Assembly (NCBI GenBank): GCA_030054735.1
Contig: JASGVX010000121.1
Span: 1-46,711 of the forward strand
From: Methanobacteriota archaeon
GTDB lineage: Archaea; Halobacteriota; Methanosarcinia; Methanosarcinales; Methanosarcinaceae
Direction: 5' to 3'
DNA: 46,711 nt
This document shows, piece after piece, positions 27,513 through 37,413 of the stretch. The stretch's first letter is position 1. Each line of letters starts with the position of its first letter. The position numbers and the translations under genes are program-made. The notes under the pieces are model-generated. The model was given only the letters and a program-made list of their open reading frames with translations. It was not told the DNA's origin and did not search any database.

Positions 27513-28299
27513 TTTTCCTTACTCCAGTATTAATCCTCTAAAACTGCAATTAAGTGATATGATACCTTAGATCTCTTCCGTTTATGCATGGTTTAAGGAG
27601 TCTGTACATGTTTTTCTTAAATCAAGGAATCTTCAAGTATTCCAGACAATTTCATTATATTTTATATTTTCTAAATACTTCTGGTCGCTCTGTGTAATCT
27701 ATAGGTCTATATATGCCTATTTTCAATATATTCTAATATCTTTTTTCGGGTGTAGAGATCTTTCTGAAGACGCTTGATCTCTATAAAATTTGTTTATTAT
27801 GTTTGCCTCAGAGCCCGTTTTAAGCTAATTTATCTTTCGTGAAGAAATATTAATGAAATATTATTTTTATAGATGTATGATATTTAGCTGTTTAAAATCT
27901 GACTGGACTATTCTTTATCTATATTTGCAGTTTTTATTAATAGTTCCATATTAATTGTTTAATTTTATCAGGTTGGTTTTATCCGGATATCAGAAACTTG
28001 AATCTTTTTTTTCGATTCTATTCCTTGCAGGGTTGAACTGTCTCGTCTGCAACGCAAAAAAGTAGAAGACAAGTATATACTGTCACCAGGATAAACTAAA
28101 TTCTGAACTATCTTCTCTGTCAGAACTGCACAACAAGTTCACAAGCTCTTTATTCGCTTGTCCTGTCCACTAGATACAAATGTACATAAGTTTTGTAATT
28201 TGCACTGATTCAAATGCAAATTTCATGAAAATGGGGGTTGAAATATAATCGATTAATTTTGGAAAAATATCATGCCACTGTAATTTTGGAATCAAACCT

Positions 28300-28640
28300 T
28301 GTAGCCGGCTTTCCGAAGATGTCTTTCAATTTTTCATATTTTTTTCTGCTATCGTTTTTTTGAAATACCCCGAGTTAGTTAAAAATGTATTTTCGAAATT
28401 TCCCGAATTTTTCGACCTTTTGCCTTCATTGGAATACTTTCTATTTCCATTCATTTTCATTCTGCAATAGAATAAATCATTAAGCAGAGAAGTATTATCA
28501 TCGTCAGTGCTTTAATTCTGCTTTTGCTCTTGAGATAGACTTTCAATATGCTAAATGTATCACTTTTCAAAAATCTGATTCCTTTTTCCACATTGTCCTG
28601 TTTTATAATACTTCAGAATCTCTTCAGGAGAAAGAATGAT
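28300..28640 (-). pseudogene. Relic of an IS1634/IS4-type transposase C-terminus
   Basis: Minus-strand frames read SPEEILKYYKTGQ, then, after a frameshift, DNVEKGIRFLKSDTFSILK and VYLKSKSRIKALTMIILLCL followed by MIYSIAE and a stop (28457). This is the recognisable end of IS1634-type DDE transposases (VEKGFRFLK...VYLK...R.EAL..I..LCL). Further stops and frameshifts follow down to about 28300. Confidence 0.68.
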
Positions 28641-28689
28641 ATCTTTACTCGCAAGAATGAAAAAACCCATTTTCTCAGGCTGTCTCAAA

Positions 28690-28972
28690 AATCTTATGCG
28701 TAAAGACACAGATCCGGCATCCATAGAAAAAAATTATTCGAAACAAGTTTTATGACTTCATGAAGGAAAGAGATCTTTATTTTGTCATGGGAACTCATTT
28801 CCGCTTCAAGACCAGGATGATTATTGGGATTTTTTACTTTAAGAAGAAAGATGAGAAGCAGATGGAGCTTTTTGATTTTTAAAATGCTCTCATTTATCTT
28901 TTCTTCTCGCCCTTCCCAGTCTCTTTCTTTATCCTCTCTATCAAAACCTCAGTAGTCTCATAATCCTTGCCG
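28690..28972. repeat. Partial duplicate of the 252-aa gene end and hsdS end (left copy)
   Basis: Collinear with 30660-30944 at roughly 85-90 percent identity: both contain ttttatgacttcatgaagga, gattattgggattttttact and ctttatcctctctatcaaaa. The coding frame is broken here. It begins exactly where a MITE A-like terminus (caggctgtctcaaaa) stops. With the right copy it brackets the DUF488 gene and most of the 252-aa gene. Confidence 0.88.
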
Positions 28973-29175
28973 AACATACAAAAATTAATTTTAAAGTAAA
29001 GATTTATAGCTAGAGTGGAATTCTATTTAATAAACATAGGAATTTTTAATTCGTCTTCTCAACAACTGTGAAAATAGCTAATGAAAATATCTTAGAAAAT
29101 CATTAAATGGAAATCGTAGAAAATGATTTAATGGAAATATTTTGAAGATAAACACACTTGATAGACGGTAATTGA

Positions 29176-30039
29176 ATGAAAAATCTGAATCACAGACAAA
29201 GGGCTCTTCTTTACACCATAGATAAACTCCATGAGAGGGACTTAGCTTCAAGACTCATGATAGTGAAAAGCCTTTTTTTGTCATCTCATGTAGAAAAAAT
29301 AGACAGAGTAATTAAATTCTATCATTTTTTCCCTCATCACTACGGCCCTTTTTCCAATGTTTGTTATTCTGATATTTCCAGGTTAGAAAAAGAAGGATAT
29401 ATTATCAAAAAGGAAAAAAAGTTTGAATTAAGCGAAATAGGGAAAGAGGCTTTAAAAGGGATTGAGCCAAAGGCAAGTTTAAAAATAAACAGAGTTGTGA
29501 AGAAGTTTAATTCCGACAAAGAAATTATGGAATATGTATACAGAAAGTTTCCTGATTATACAATAAAAAGCAAACTACTAGCTTATCAGAATCTGAATAA
29601 GCGTGACCCTGGCCTTTTTACTGTAGGATACGAAGGAAGAGATATTGACCTTTTCCTTAATATCTTAATTAAAAACGATATAGATGTTCTTATTGACGTG
29701 AGGAAAAACCCTTTCAGCATGAAATTCGATTTCACAAAAAATATCCTTAAAAATTATCTCGAAAACTCAGATATTCAATATCTTCATGTCCCCGAGCTTG
29801 GTATAGAAGGGGAAAAAAGAAAAGGCCTTCTCACACTCAAAGATTACGAAAAACTTTTTGAGTACTACGAAAAAACGACAATAAGAGACAATCCCGAGCT
29901 TTTAGATAAAATTGCGGAATTAAGCCGGAGCCACCGTGTTGCTCTGATGTGTTTCGAAGCCGATGTAAATATGTGCCATCGTGGAGTTATTGCACGAAAT
30001 ATAGTTCAGAAAGAAAATGTGGAAGTATTAAATATCTGA
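29176..30039 (+). CDS. Winged-helix plus DUF488 protein
   Basis: 287 aa. Residues about 1-95 form a helix-turn-helix-like domain (RQRALLYTIDKL, YHFFPHHYGPFSNVCYSDIS, LEKEGYIIKK), similar in outline to Panacea-type or winged-helix modules. Residues about 148-287 are a DUF488 domain: TVGYEGRDIDLF, VLIDVRKNPFSMK, YLHVPELGIEG and the C-terminal CFEADVNMCHR, in which the Cys, Glu and His residues may form a catalytic or metal site. DUF488 proteins are of unknown function and common near defence genes. The next gene (55 bases downstream, same strand) is probably its partner. Function not established. Confidence 0.75.
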   Translation: MKNLNHRQRALLYTIDKLHERDLASRLMIVKSLFLSSHVEKIDRVIKFYHFFPHHYGPFSNVCYSDISRLEKEGYIIKKEKKFELSEIGKEALKGIEPKASLKINRVVKKFNSDKEIMEYVYRKFPDYTIKSKLLAYQNLNKRDPGLFTVGYEGRDIDLFLNILIKNDIDVLIDVRKNPFSMKFDFTKNILKNYLENSDIQYLHVPELGIEGEKRKGLLTLKDYEKLFEYYEKTTIRDNPELLDKIAELSRSHRVALMCFEADVNMCHRGVIARNIVQKENVEVLNI

Positions 30040-30093
30040 AACGCATAAAAGCAATCTAAAACTATTATTCTATTTTTTGGAGGTTTTTCCTGC

Positions 30094-30852
30094 TTGAAAC
30101 AGGAAACCGAGAAAATTGTGGTTCTGGTGAGGGCTACACCGGAAGAAAGTAAAAGGCATGGCTATCTCGTATGTGTTGCCGGAATAAATGAGAAGGGCGA
30201 ATTCAGGAGAGTTTATCCTTTCGAATTCAGCTATGGGGAAAAGCTAATCGATTTTAAGAAGAAAGACCGGATAGAAGTTGTCCTGACGGAGCCAGACAAC
30301 GATCAAAGAAGAGAAAGCAGAAAGCAAATCCGCTACAAGAACCTTCGTTCTCCTGTTGAGGACGAAGAGCTGAGAAATTTACTCCAGTTGAAAGTAAGTT
30401 CAATTGAAAAACTAACTGAAGAAAATGCAAGTCTTGGAGTAGTTAAGCCTGAACTTTTAGACGCAAAGATCAAAATAAACAGCACTGAAATATACGACAA
30501 GCAGCAGTATTTCAACCTGGTGGGCGACTATCTGGTCGAGAAAAGAGAAAAAGTCAAAATGCCTGTTGAATTGAGATATATTTTCAGGTGCAAAAATGAC
30601 CCCAGATGCAAAGGACATAAGATAATTCTACTTGACTGGGAACTTAACGAGCTTGCAAGAAATGTTATGCGGACAGATAAAGATCCGACATCCATAGAAA
30701 AAAAGATTCGAAGCAAGTTTTATGACTTCATGAAGGAAAGAGATCTTTATTTTGTGATGGGAACTCATTTCCTCTTCAAGACCTGGATGATTATTGGGAT
30801 TTTTTACTTTAAGAAGGAAGATAAGAAGCAGAAGGAGCTTTTTGATTTTTGA
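30094..30852 (+). CDS. Unknown protein paired with DUF488
   Basis: 252 aa. TTG 30094 start with GGAGG ten bases upstream. N-terminal strand VVLVRATPEESKRHGYLVCVAG, middle charged helices, and a conserved-looking C-terminal part FRCKNDPRCKGHKIILLDWE with C-x6-C-K-G-H (metal or nucleic-acid site possible) and a tail ending KKQKELFDF. I do not recognise a named family. Its end converges on hsdS (12 bases apart). The C-terminal 60 codons are duplicated in broken form at 28690-28972. Confidence 0.7.
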   Translation: MKQETEKIVVLVRATPEESKRHGYLVCVAGINEKGEFRRVYPFEFSYGEKLIDFKKKDRIEVVLTEPDNDQRRESRKQIRYKNLRSPVEDEELRNLLQLKVSSIEKLTEENASLGVVKPELLDAKIKINSTEIYDKQQYFNLVGDYLVEKREKVKMPVELRYIFRCKNDPRCKGHKIILLDWELNELARNVMRTDKDPTSIEKKIRSKFYDFMKERDLYFVMGTHFLFKTWMIIGIFYFKKEDKKQKELFDF

Positions 30853-30944
30853 AATGACCCTCACTTATCTTTTCTTCCCCTCCTTCCCTCTCTCTTTCTT
30901 TATCCTCTCTATCAAAACCTCCGCCGTCTCATAATCCCTGCCTT
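30660..30944. repeat. Right copy of the duplicated segment
   Basis: Spans the last 190 bases of the 252-aa gene, the 12-base gap and the first 80 bases (3' end) of hsdS. Intact coding on both strands, so this is the parent copy and 28690-28972 the relic. Confidence 0.88.
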
Positions 30945-32199
30945 CTCTTCTTGCAATCTCAGCCTCTGTTTCTACAAGTTGGCCGGAAAACGCCTTTGTA
31001 AGAATGGATTGCCTTAGTTTTTCAGTTTTTTCTCTTGACGCTGAAACTTTAGCTTCAACAGAGTCAGCAAAGGTAAAGAGAGCATCAACACGCCTGACTA
31101 TTTCTTCCTGTTCTATGATGGGTGGGAGAAAAATTGGCCATTCACGAACAATTTGATTTGTAAGATTGGGCTGTGCTCCTCCCTGACCTGCATCAATTAA
31201 ATCTTTTCGTTGTTGAAGCAGATAATAAAATAGGAATCGAGTATCAACAATGGTCTTATCTGGAATACAATTCGCACATGCTTGATTTGTTGCAGCATCA
31301 ATATTTAATATACCGAGCTTTCCAATTGTAGCACCATATAATGCGATAGAAATAGTTCCTGCTGGCAATAACTTGGCAGAGGAATTCTCCAATCCTTTTT
31401 TTGTGATTTTTTCTTCAGTATTAGTCACAATGCTATCATTTAAATCCCCACTTTTGACCCAATGGACATCTCCACCAAAGTACTCTTTATTTTTCCTTGA
31501 AGGCGTACCTCCAGTACTCCATTTTCCTATTTGGCTGAGTGTTGTATTTTTCCATTCATTTAAAATTTTATTCTCTTTTCTCCACTCCTCAGTTAATCTC
31601 CCATCACAAGCAACCGCAAGCACCGATTGCCTGAACTTCTTCAAAATCTCCAGCACCCTGTCAAGCTTCTCATTTGCTGCATCCAGACGGGCGAAAAGTG
31701 CTTCAATAGCTGAAACGATGCGGTGCTGTTCGGGGAGTGGAGGGAGGGGAATCTGGATCTCAGCAAGTTGTTTCTTTGGTACTCCTGAAATTGTAGTGCC
31801 TCGATTATTATATTTGAAGTCCTTTACAGCCACAGAGAGATAATATAAAACATAATCTGGAAATATCAAACTGGGATTTCCAATCAGAGCCTGCGAATCC
31901 TGACTGAAACATAATGGATAACTAGTCAAACAAATTTTTCCTAAACCAACCCTTGTAACGACGATTATGCTATTCTCTGGTACAATATTTGTTGAAGAAT
32001 TGTCAACGCCCAACTTTGTAACGAACTTTCTAGGTTGAATATCTTTTAAACCGTATATATCTGCACTTGAAATCCATGGAATACTACCATTCCAATACTC
32101 TTGATTTTTCGTGGAGGGTGTGCCGCCTCCAACCAGAGTATAAGATTCACCTACAGTAGTCCAAGCCCACCCTTCCGGCAGTTCACTCTTCTGCTGCAT
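30865..32199 (-). CDS. hsdS: Type I restriction-modification specificity subunit
   Basis: 444 aa. Two target-recognition domains: TRD1 from LPEGWAWTTVGESYTLVGGG and TRD2 from EWKNTTLSQIGKWSTGGTPS, each ended by a conserved helix (LPPLPEQHRIVSAIEALFAR and LPPIIEQEEIVRRVDALFTF) that sets the spacing between the two half-sites. The C-terminal tail is charged. TRD1 reads the first half of the bipartite site and TRD2 the second; the site cannot be read from sequence. ATG 32199 overlaps hsdM by 17 bases. Confidence 0.93.
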   Translation of the reverse strand: MQQKSELPEGWAWTTVGESYTLVGGGTPSTKNQEYWNGSIPWISSADIYGLKDIQPRKFVTKLGVDNSSTNIVPENSIIVVTRVGLGKICLTSYPLCFSQDSQALIGNPSLIFPDYVLYYLSVAVKDFKYNNRGTTISGVPKKQLAEIQIPLPPLPEQHRIVSAIEALFARLDAANEKLDRVLEILKKFRQSVLAVACDGRLTEEWRKENKILNEWKNTTLSQIGKWSTGGTPSRKNKEYFGGDVHWVKSGDLNDSIVTNTEEKITKKGLENSSAKLLPAGTISIALYGATIGKLGILNIDAATNQACANCIPDKTIVDTRFLFYYLLQQRKDLIDAGQGGAQPNLTNQIVREWPIFLPPIIEQEEIVRRVDALFTFADSVEAKVSASREKTEKLRQSILTKAFSGQLVETEAEIARREGRDYETAEVLIERIKKERGKEGKKR

Positions 32200-33607
32200 A
32201 CCCGTTCCCCATCATATCAAGAATAGCATTCAACTCAGCAAGCGCCGCTTCAAGCTCATCAATCGCCTCCGCAGCAAGTTCTTCAGGGTCGGGCAGGTCG
32301 TCGCTGTCGCTTAAGGAATCGTCCCTGAGCCACTTAAGAGAATCAATCTTGTAGCCGCAGGCTTTGAGTTCGGAGATATGGAAACTGCGCCAGCGCTCTT
32401 CCTGAGAGTCCTTTTCATCGCGTTTTGCCCTGCCGTTGGGGTCGGAGCCGAAACACTTTTCAAACTCAGCAAAATGTTCATTTGTAAGCGGGCGGTCTTT
32501 TTTCGTAATCTTCGGGACATTGGTCCGGCAGTCGTAGACCCAGGTACGCTCTGTGGGGATGCTTTTCGTGAAAAAAATCACATTGGTTTTCGTGCCCGGA
32601 GAATAGGGCGTAAAAGTGCCGTCCGGAAGGCGCAGGACCGTGTGCAGGTCGCAGTCTTCGCAGAGCACCTTGAAAACCTCTCCTGCCTGGTCGGCAAAAA
32701 GCACATTATCAGGGACTACAATTGCAGCTCGGCCTCCGGGCTTCAAAATGGTCATAACGTGCTGGATAAAATTGAGCTGCTTATTTGAAGTATCTATAAC
32801 AAAATCTTCCCTTCCAGGTGACTGGTTTGCACCTTTTGTCCCGAAAGGAGGGTTTGTGAGCACCACATCAAACCTCATCGAATCAGGGACTTCATAAATC
32901 GAATCTCCGAGCTTGATTACTGGCTCGATTCCATGAAGGTAGAGGTTCATAAGGGCAAGCCTGCGCGGGCGTTCCACAAGTTCCTGCCCGAAATATGTAC
33001 TGTAGCGGATTCTTTTTGCAAGGTCGCGGTCTAAAGCTCCGCCTCCCGTTACACTTTTCAGCCACTCAAAAGCGCAGACCAGAAAACCGGCAGTCCCGCA
33101 TGCAGGGTCCATAATTGAAAAATCGCGCTGCTTTCTGGGGTCAGGTTTTGTGCACCTCACAATCGTCTGGATCACAATCCTTGGCGTAAAATACTGTCCA
33201 GCACCTTTCTTTCCTTCACTTGCTGCTTTTTCCAGAAGGCCTTCAAAAGCCATTGCTTTGACATCAATATCAAGGGCTGTCCATTCAGTCTCATCAATAA
33301 GGGAAATGATCTTCTTGAGGCTAACAGGGTTATGAAAACGGGAAAGGGCTCCGGCAAAAATATCACCAAGTAGCTCTTCCTGCTTACCAAGTGTCCGAAG
33401 CGCATCATTATAATGCTCTGTAAGTTCGGTCCCTGACTTTTCTTTCAGGGACTGCCAGCCGCAGGCCTCAGGAAGTTTAATTTCCTTCTCGTCTGCCATT
33501 TTTAAAAAAAGCAGGTATGTAATTTGTTCGATATAATCTCCGTAATCGATACCTTCATGCCGTAAAGTATGGCAAAAACCCCATAACTTCTGTACAATAT
33601 CACTCAT
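32183..33607 (-). CDS. hsdM: Type I restriction-modification methyltransferase subunit
   Basis: 474 aa. N-terminal helical domain, then an N6-adenine methyltransferase: AGQYFTPRIVIQTIV, SAM site MDPACGTAGFLV (around residue 167), and catalytic NPPFG (around residue 252). The C-terminal helical part binds HsdS. Works as HsdM2-HsdS to methylate host DNA. ATG 33607 overlaps the hsdR stop by four bases. Confidence 0.95.
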   Translation of the reverse strand: MSDIVQKLWGFCHTLRHEGIDYGDYIEQITYLLFLKMADEKEIKLPEACGWQSLKEKSGTELTEHYNDALRTLGKQEELLGDIFAGALSRFHNPVSLKKIISLIDETEWTALDIDVKAMAFEGLLEKAASEGKKGAGQYFTPRIVIQTIVRCTKPDPRKQRDFSIMDPACGTAGFLVCAFEWLKSVTGGGALDRDLAKRIRYSTYFGQELVERPRRLALMNLYLHGIEPVIKLGDSIYEVPDSMRFDVVLTNPPFGTKGANQSPGREDFVIDTSNKQLNFIQHVMTILKPGGRAAIVVPDNVLFADQAGEVFKVLCEDCDLHTVLRLPDGTFTPYSPGTKTNVIFFTKSIPTERTWVYDCRTNVPKITKKDRPLTNEHFAEFEKCFGSDPNGRAKRDEKDSQEERWRSFHISELKACGYKIDSLKWLRDDSLSDSDDLPDPEELAAEAIDELEAALAELNAILDMMGNGYAAEE

Positions 33608-36285
33608 GCTGCAACTGCCCTGTTAAATTCTGAAATCAAAGTAGAAAGCTTGCCTTCAAAAACGCGGTTAGCTTTATCCCAGCCGCCGTAATCGGAAAAC
33701 ACGGGAATGCATTCAAAGTCCTCCTTGTCAATCGAGAGGTTTGCAACCAAATGCGACCTTATGCGCTCAAGCCATAAACGCTGGTCTGCTGTAAAATCTT
33801 TTCCCATAGTTACCCGCCCAAAAGCAAGGCTGACACGCTCTTCTGCCGTCAGGAGAGCTTCTTCTTTGCAGGCTGCGTGCTTTATCATCGAAATAATGTC
33901 TACAAGTGCCTTATTATATTTCTCTTTGTGTGCCCTCTGCAAATTCTCAATAGTAAACCGCTGCTGGGAAGACTCAAGTTTTTCTTTTAGCTCTCCAAGG
34001 ACATCCGTGTTCCAGTCCTGAGGGCGGTTAAGAAGAATGCCAATTGCAGCAATCTTCTCAGAATTCTCTTTTACAAAATCAGAAAAAATACTCAGATAAT
34101 CATCCGGCTTATACTCTTTTCCGGCCGCATCCCTCACTATCCATGTAGATGAAACCACATCCCTGACTGCATAATCCACAAAGAAATCCTTTTTCGGTCT
34201 GGGGTAATTCTCAAGCAGGTTCAAAAAGTCAGGATCTCTCAGAATTTCCATAGTTTCTGTAAAATCATCTGAAATCCGCCTTTCAAGAGAGACTGCAAAA
34301 CGGTTCAGGTCACCTTTTTCCACAAAAGCACTGAACATGTCCCTGGCTTCTCCGCTCATTTCCTTATCGATTCTGTTAAGCCTTTTCGTCAGTACACGCA
34401 CATTATAAGCCCTGTCCCGGTTATTCCATATATCCTCAATAACCTTCTTTATCGGCTTAACTTCCTTTCTGGGCGGCTCGGCTGTCACACCGGTAACCCC
34501 TTTGAAATAATCGATAAGTGTCCCGCCAAAGCAGTCAAAAACAACAAAATGAGACTTTTCCGGGTAATGTTCCCCTTTGCGCGTACCGCGCCCTACCATC
34601 TGTTCAAAAAGGATGCGGGACTTCACAGCCCTCAAAAACACAATATACTCAATGTCCGGCACGTCAACTCCAGTAGATAGAAGGTCAACCGTTACTGCAA
34701 TCCCCGGATTTTTTCTGTTTCTGAACTCCCTGATCCTCTGCAACGGCCGGTCAACTTTGCCTGTAATCTTCTGTACAAACGAATCTCCTCTGCTAAAAAT
34801 ATCCCTTGCCAGATCAACTATCTGGTCAGCATGAGACGAAGAATTTGGAAGGTCCTGAACAGCAAATATCAGTGTCTTTGGAAAGCGCCCATATTTTTCT
34901 TCATGCTCGTCAGCATAACGCTTGATCTCCTGAATGATTTTCCTGTTAGAATCAATATTCGTGATTTCTCTTTCTATCTTCTCAGATGAGAATTCACGTT
35001 CGTCTTCAAGCATGTCTATTTTGCTTTGCCCTGTTTCGGAATCTATAACCCCTACCATTTCCCCTTCACGAAGAAATATTCCATCCATGCGGACGCTTGA
35101 CTCCAGTGCAACAATATCATAGTCAACCAGATATCCATCTCTAACAGCCTGTTCATAACCATACTTATAAACGATATCTTTAAAATATGCAGACGTGTGA
35201 GCAGCAGGCGTTGCCGTAAGCCCTACTTTTATAGCATCAAAATGGTCAAGCGTGTTTCTCCAGACCGAAACTTCCTGTGCGGAATAACCCCTGTGGCATT
35301 CGTCTGCTATTATAAGGTCAAAAGCATGAATTGGAATATCAAGCTGCCCTGCATCTTCATCCTCAGGCTCTTCGCAGCATGAATATTCAGAAGCTTTTCC
35401 GAAAAGGTTAATGGTCATCCGCTGAATTGTGGACACATATACAAAACTGTGCTCTGGCTTTGGGTCTCTAAGGTAGGCTTCAGGGATCAAATTTGAATCG
35501 AAAATTTCATTTTCATCCATATCGCCTCTTTGAAAGCGCTGGCTGTAAACCTCATATGTTTTATCAAATTTCAGCCCCTGTTCTGTTTCAAATGAAGAAA
35601 AAGCCCTGACCGCCTGAGCAGCAAGCGCTCTTCTGTCAACAAGAAAGAGGACTCTTTTTGCAACCCCTGCTTTCATCAAGCGGTAAATAAGATTGACAAT
35701 CGTAAATGTCTTTCCGGTCCCGGTAGCCATTGCGACCAGCATTGTTCGTTTCCTATCAGCAATAGCCCTCCCTATGGCAGCACAGGCTTCACGCTGATAT
35801 GGTCTCATTCTTGTATTATCAGGGATATTAAAAAATGCGCTACTTCTATCTTCAAGGTCAAAATTTAACTTTTCAATAAGAGCCTCAGGTGTGTGAAATC
35901 CGGATACTGGTCTCGAACGGCTGAGAGCAGGACGTACATCATGGTACCGGATATCTTTTCCGTTAGTGGAATATAAAAAAGGAACCCTGTATCCGTTAAA
36001 ATTAAAGGGATTATTTGAAAGCCCACATGAATACCTTTCCGCCTGTTTTAAAACACTTTGCGTACCAGACTCTTCTTTCTTTGCCTCAATAATTCCAAGG
36101 ATTTTTCCTCCTGCACAAAGCGCATAATCTGCAGGCCCATAATCAGTTGGATACTCTCTTATCGCACAATTATTGTAATTTTCTTGTCCTTTTGTCTTAT
36201 CGTAAGAAACGACATTCCACCCTGCAGCAGCTAGCATCGGATCTATTCGTTTTTTCCGTGTCTCAGATTCATTTAGCTTAACCAT
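33604..36285 (-). CDS. hsdR: Type I restriction enzyme, ATP-dependent motor/nuclease subunit
   Basis: 893 aa, first gene of the operon. N-terminal nuclease: DYGPADYAL followed by KILGIIEAKKE, the PD-(D/E)xK core. Two RecA domains: Walker A ATGTGKTFT (around residue 205), DECHRG (motif II), LTATPA (motif III), and QMVGRGTRKGE (motif VI). C-terminal helical region binds the HsdM/S core. EcoEI-like subgroup by overall layout. Operon order hsdR-hsdM-hsdS with overlapping ends means tight co-translation. All motifs are intact, so the system should be functional. Confidence 0.95.
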   Translation of the reverse strand: MVKLNESETRKKRIDPMLAAAGWNVVSYDKTKGQENYNNCAIREYPTDYGPADYALCAGGKILGIIEAKKEESGTQSVLKQAERYSCGLSNNPFNFNGYRVPFLYSTNGKDIRYHDVRPALSRSRPVSGFHTPEALIEKLNFDLEDRSSAFFNIPDNTRMRPYQREACAAIGRAIADRKRTMLVAMATGTGKTFTIVNLIYRLMKAGVAKRVLFLVDRRALAAQAVRAFSSFETEQGLKFDKTYEVYSQRFQRGDMDENEIFDSNLIPEAYLRDPKPEHSFVYVSTIQRMTINLFGKASEYSCCEEPEDEDAGQLDIPIHAFDLIIADECHRGYSAQEVSVWRNTLDHFDAIKVGLTATPAAHTSAYFKDIVYKYGYEQAVRDGYLVDYDIVALESSVRMDGIFLREGEMVGVIDSETGQSKIDMLEDEREFSSEKIEREITNIDSNRKIIQEIKRYADEHEEKYGRFPKTLIFAVQDLPNSSSHADQIVDLARDIFSRGDSFVQKITGKVDRPLQRIREFRNRKNPGIAVTVDLLSTGVDVPDIEYIVFLRAVKSRILFEQMVGRGTRKGEHYPEKSHFVVFDCFGGTLIDYFKGVTGVTAEPPRKEVKPIKKVIEDIWNNRDRAYNVRVLTKRLNRIDKEMSGEARDMFSAFVEKGDLNRFAVSLERRISDDFTETMEILRDPDFLNLLENYPRPKKDFFVDYAVRDVVSSTWIVRDAAGKEYKPDDYLSIFSDFVKENSEKIAAIGILLNRPQDWNTDVLGELKEKLESSQQRFTIENLQRAHKEKYNKALVDIISMIKHAACKEEALLTAEERVSLAFGRVTMGKDFTADQRLWLERIRSHLVANLSIDKEDFECIPVFSDYGGWDKANRVFEGKLSTLISEFNRAVAA

Positions 36286-37413
36286 TGTGCATCATCATAA
36301 TTACTGGGCTTTTGTTATTTGATGGGCTTTTGTTATTTGATGGGCTTTTGTTATTGGAATTTAAACTTAATAACAGATCATATTTATTTGTATAAATAAG
36401 TTAGAGTTTTTTTTATTGAGATTAATATTACGATAATAATTTATTAAGTGGTAATTTAGGTTAAAATTTTCAGGTTAAAATTTATTCACAGAAAAGACTC
36501 TTCTCTAAATCCTGAATGGAAAAAGATGCCATTATAGATTTAATTCCTTCCAGCTCTTGACCCGCCCGACCAAAAAAGACCGCAAAATACCGAAATAGAA
36601 TTCAACATTTTCACTCCAGTCTTGAGAACCTTAAAATTTCATACATCAAAGCGGGTTTTCTTTTGATTAAATATGATATTTGTAGGGCAAACCTGAAAGG
36701 CTACACTATTTATACTATACATAGGCTCGCAGAAAGTGCAATAAGGTTTGGAAAGCTGTGAATTTTCTCATTTTGCCGGTGGTCACCGTCCTGTATAGGG
36801 GGTGGAAAGCCCGGAAACGAGAGAGTCTCTTCCTTAAGAGGCCCCAAACAACATAGTTCCAATAAACAGAGTACTGTCGAAATGATCAACGTTTTTAAAT
36901 AGAGACTCTTCTACGGCTGTGTCATTCCAGAGACCAGATTGACATCAATATTAAAATTGCATTACTTTATTGTTATCTGGTGAATTCCTGATGACTTGGT
37001 GTAAACACAATAAAATCATACATAACTTCTCCGTATTGAATGTGTCCACCAAAGTTTTTTTTCCGAAATATTCTGTGTTTTGCGGGTCAACAATACTGAT
37101 GTTCAAAAGTTCTGTTCTGTCTGTTCACTTGTTGAAAAATAAAAATTACCTTTTCATTTTCTGTGAACATGACACTATTGTCAATATCATTTGACAGCCC
37201 TATCAAAACACTTAAAAACTCTTCTCCTCTAATAGATCCTGCTACAAAAACAGAAAGTATCAAAAAATGAAAAAGTAAAGATAAAAGTATTTTTTGATAA
37301 AAGTATTTTTAATACATTACAACCTCTTTAAATACATTATAAGTTTCATAAGATATCATACATCACTTCAAATTAATTGTTTTCATACGAATAATCCATG
37401 GCGAGTGTTATAC
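36286..37413. other. Intergenic region upstream of hsdR
   Basis: 1.1 kb without a supported gene. 36305-36357 holds tandem repeats. On the minus strand around 36950-36850 fragments such as VEESLFKNVDHFDSTLF and NFNIDVNLVSGMTQP read like pieces of a decayed gene. A plus-strand ORF at 36970-37194 has a non-protein-like composition and was left out. Confidence 0.4.
36305..36357. repeat. Three 18-bp tandem repeats just upstream of hsdR
   Basis: tgggcttttgttatttga is repeated at 36305, 36323 and 36341 (last copy partial). The block starts 20 bases before the hsdR start codon, in its 5' leader or promoter, so a change in copy number could alter expression of the restriction operon. Confidence 0.85.

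Larger units (their letters stand above)
27513..29175. other. Intergenic region with transposon debris
   Basis: 1.66 kb with no intact gene. 27513-28250 is AT-rich with no coding signal. 28300-28640 is a transposase relic, 28676-28690 a solo MITE A-like end (caggctgtctcaaaa), and 28690-28972 a duplicated fragment of the region at 30660-30944. 28973-29175 is the promoter region of the DUF488 gene. Confidence 0.55.

Noticed and set aside
36970-37194. 74-codon ORF on the plus strand
   Set aside because: Non-protein-like mix (Phe, Val, Ser and Cys runs), no ribosome site, no conserved look.
37190-37215. ccctatcaaaacact resembling the left end of the IS66-like MITE
   Set aside because: Only about 13 bases match and the GTAA end and the inverted partner are missing.
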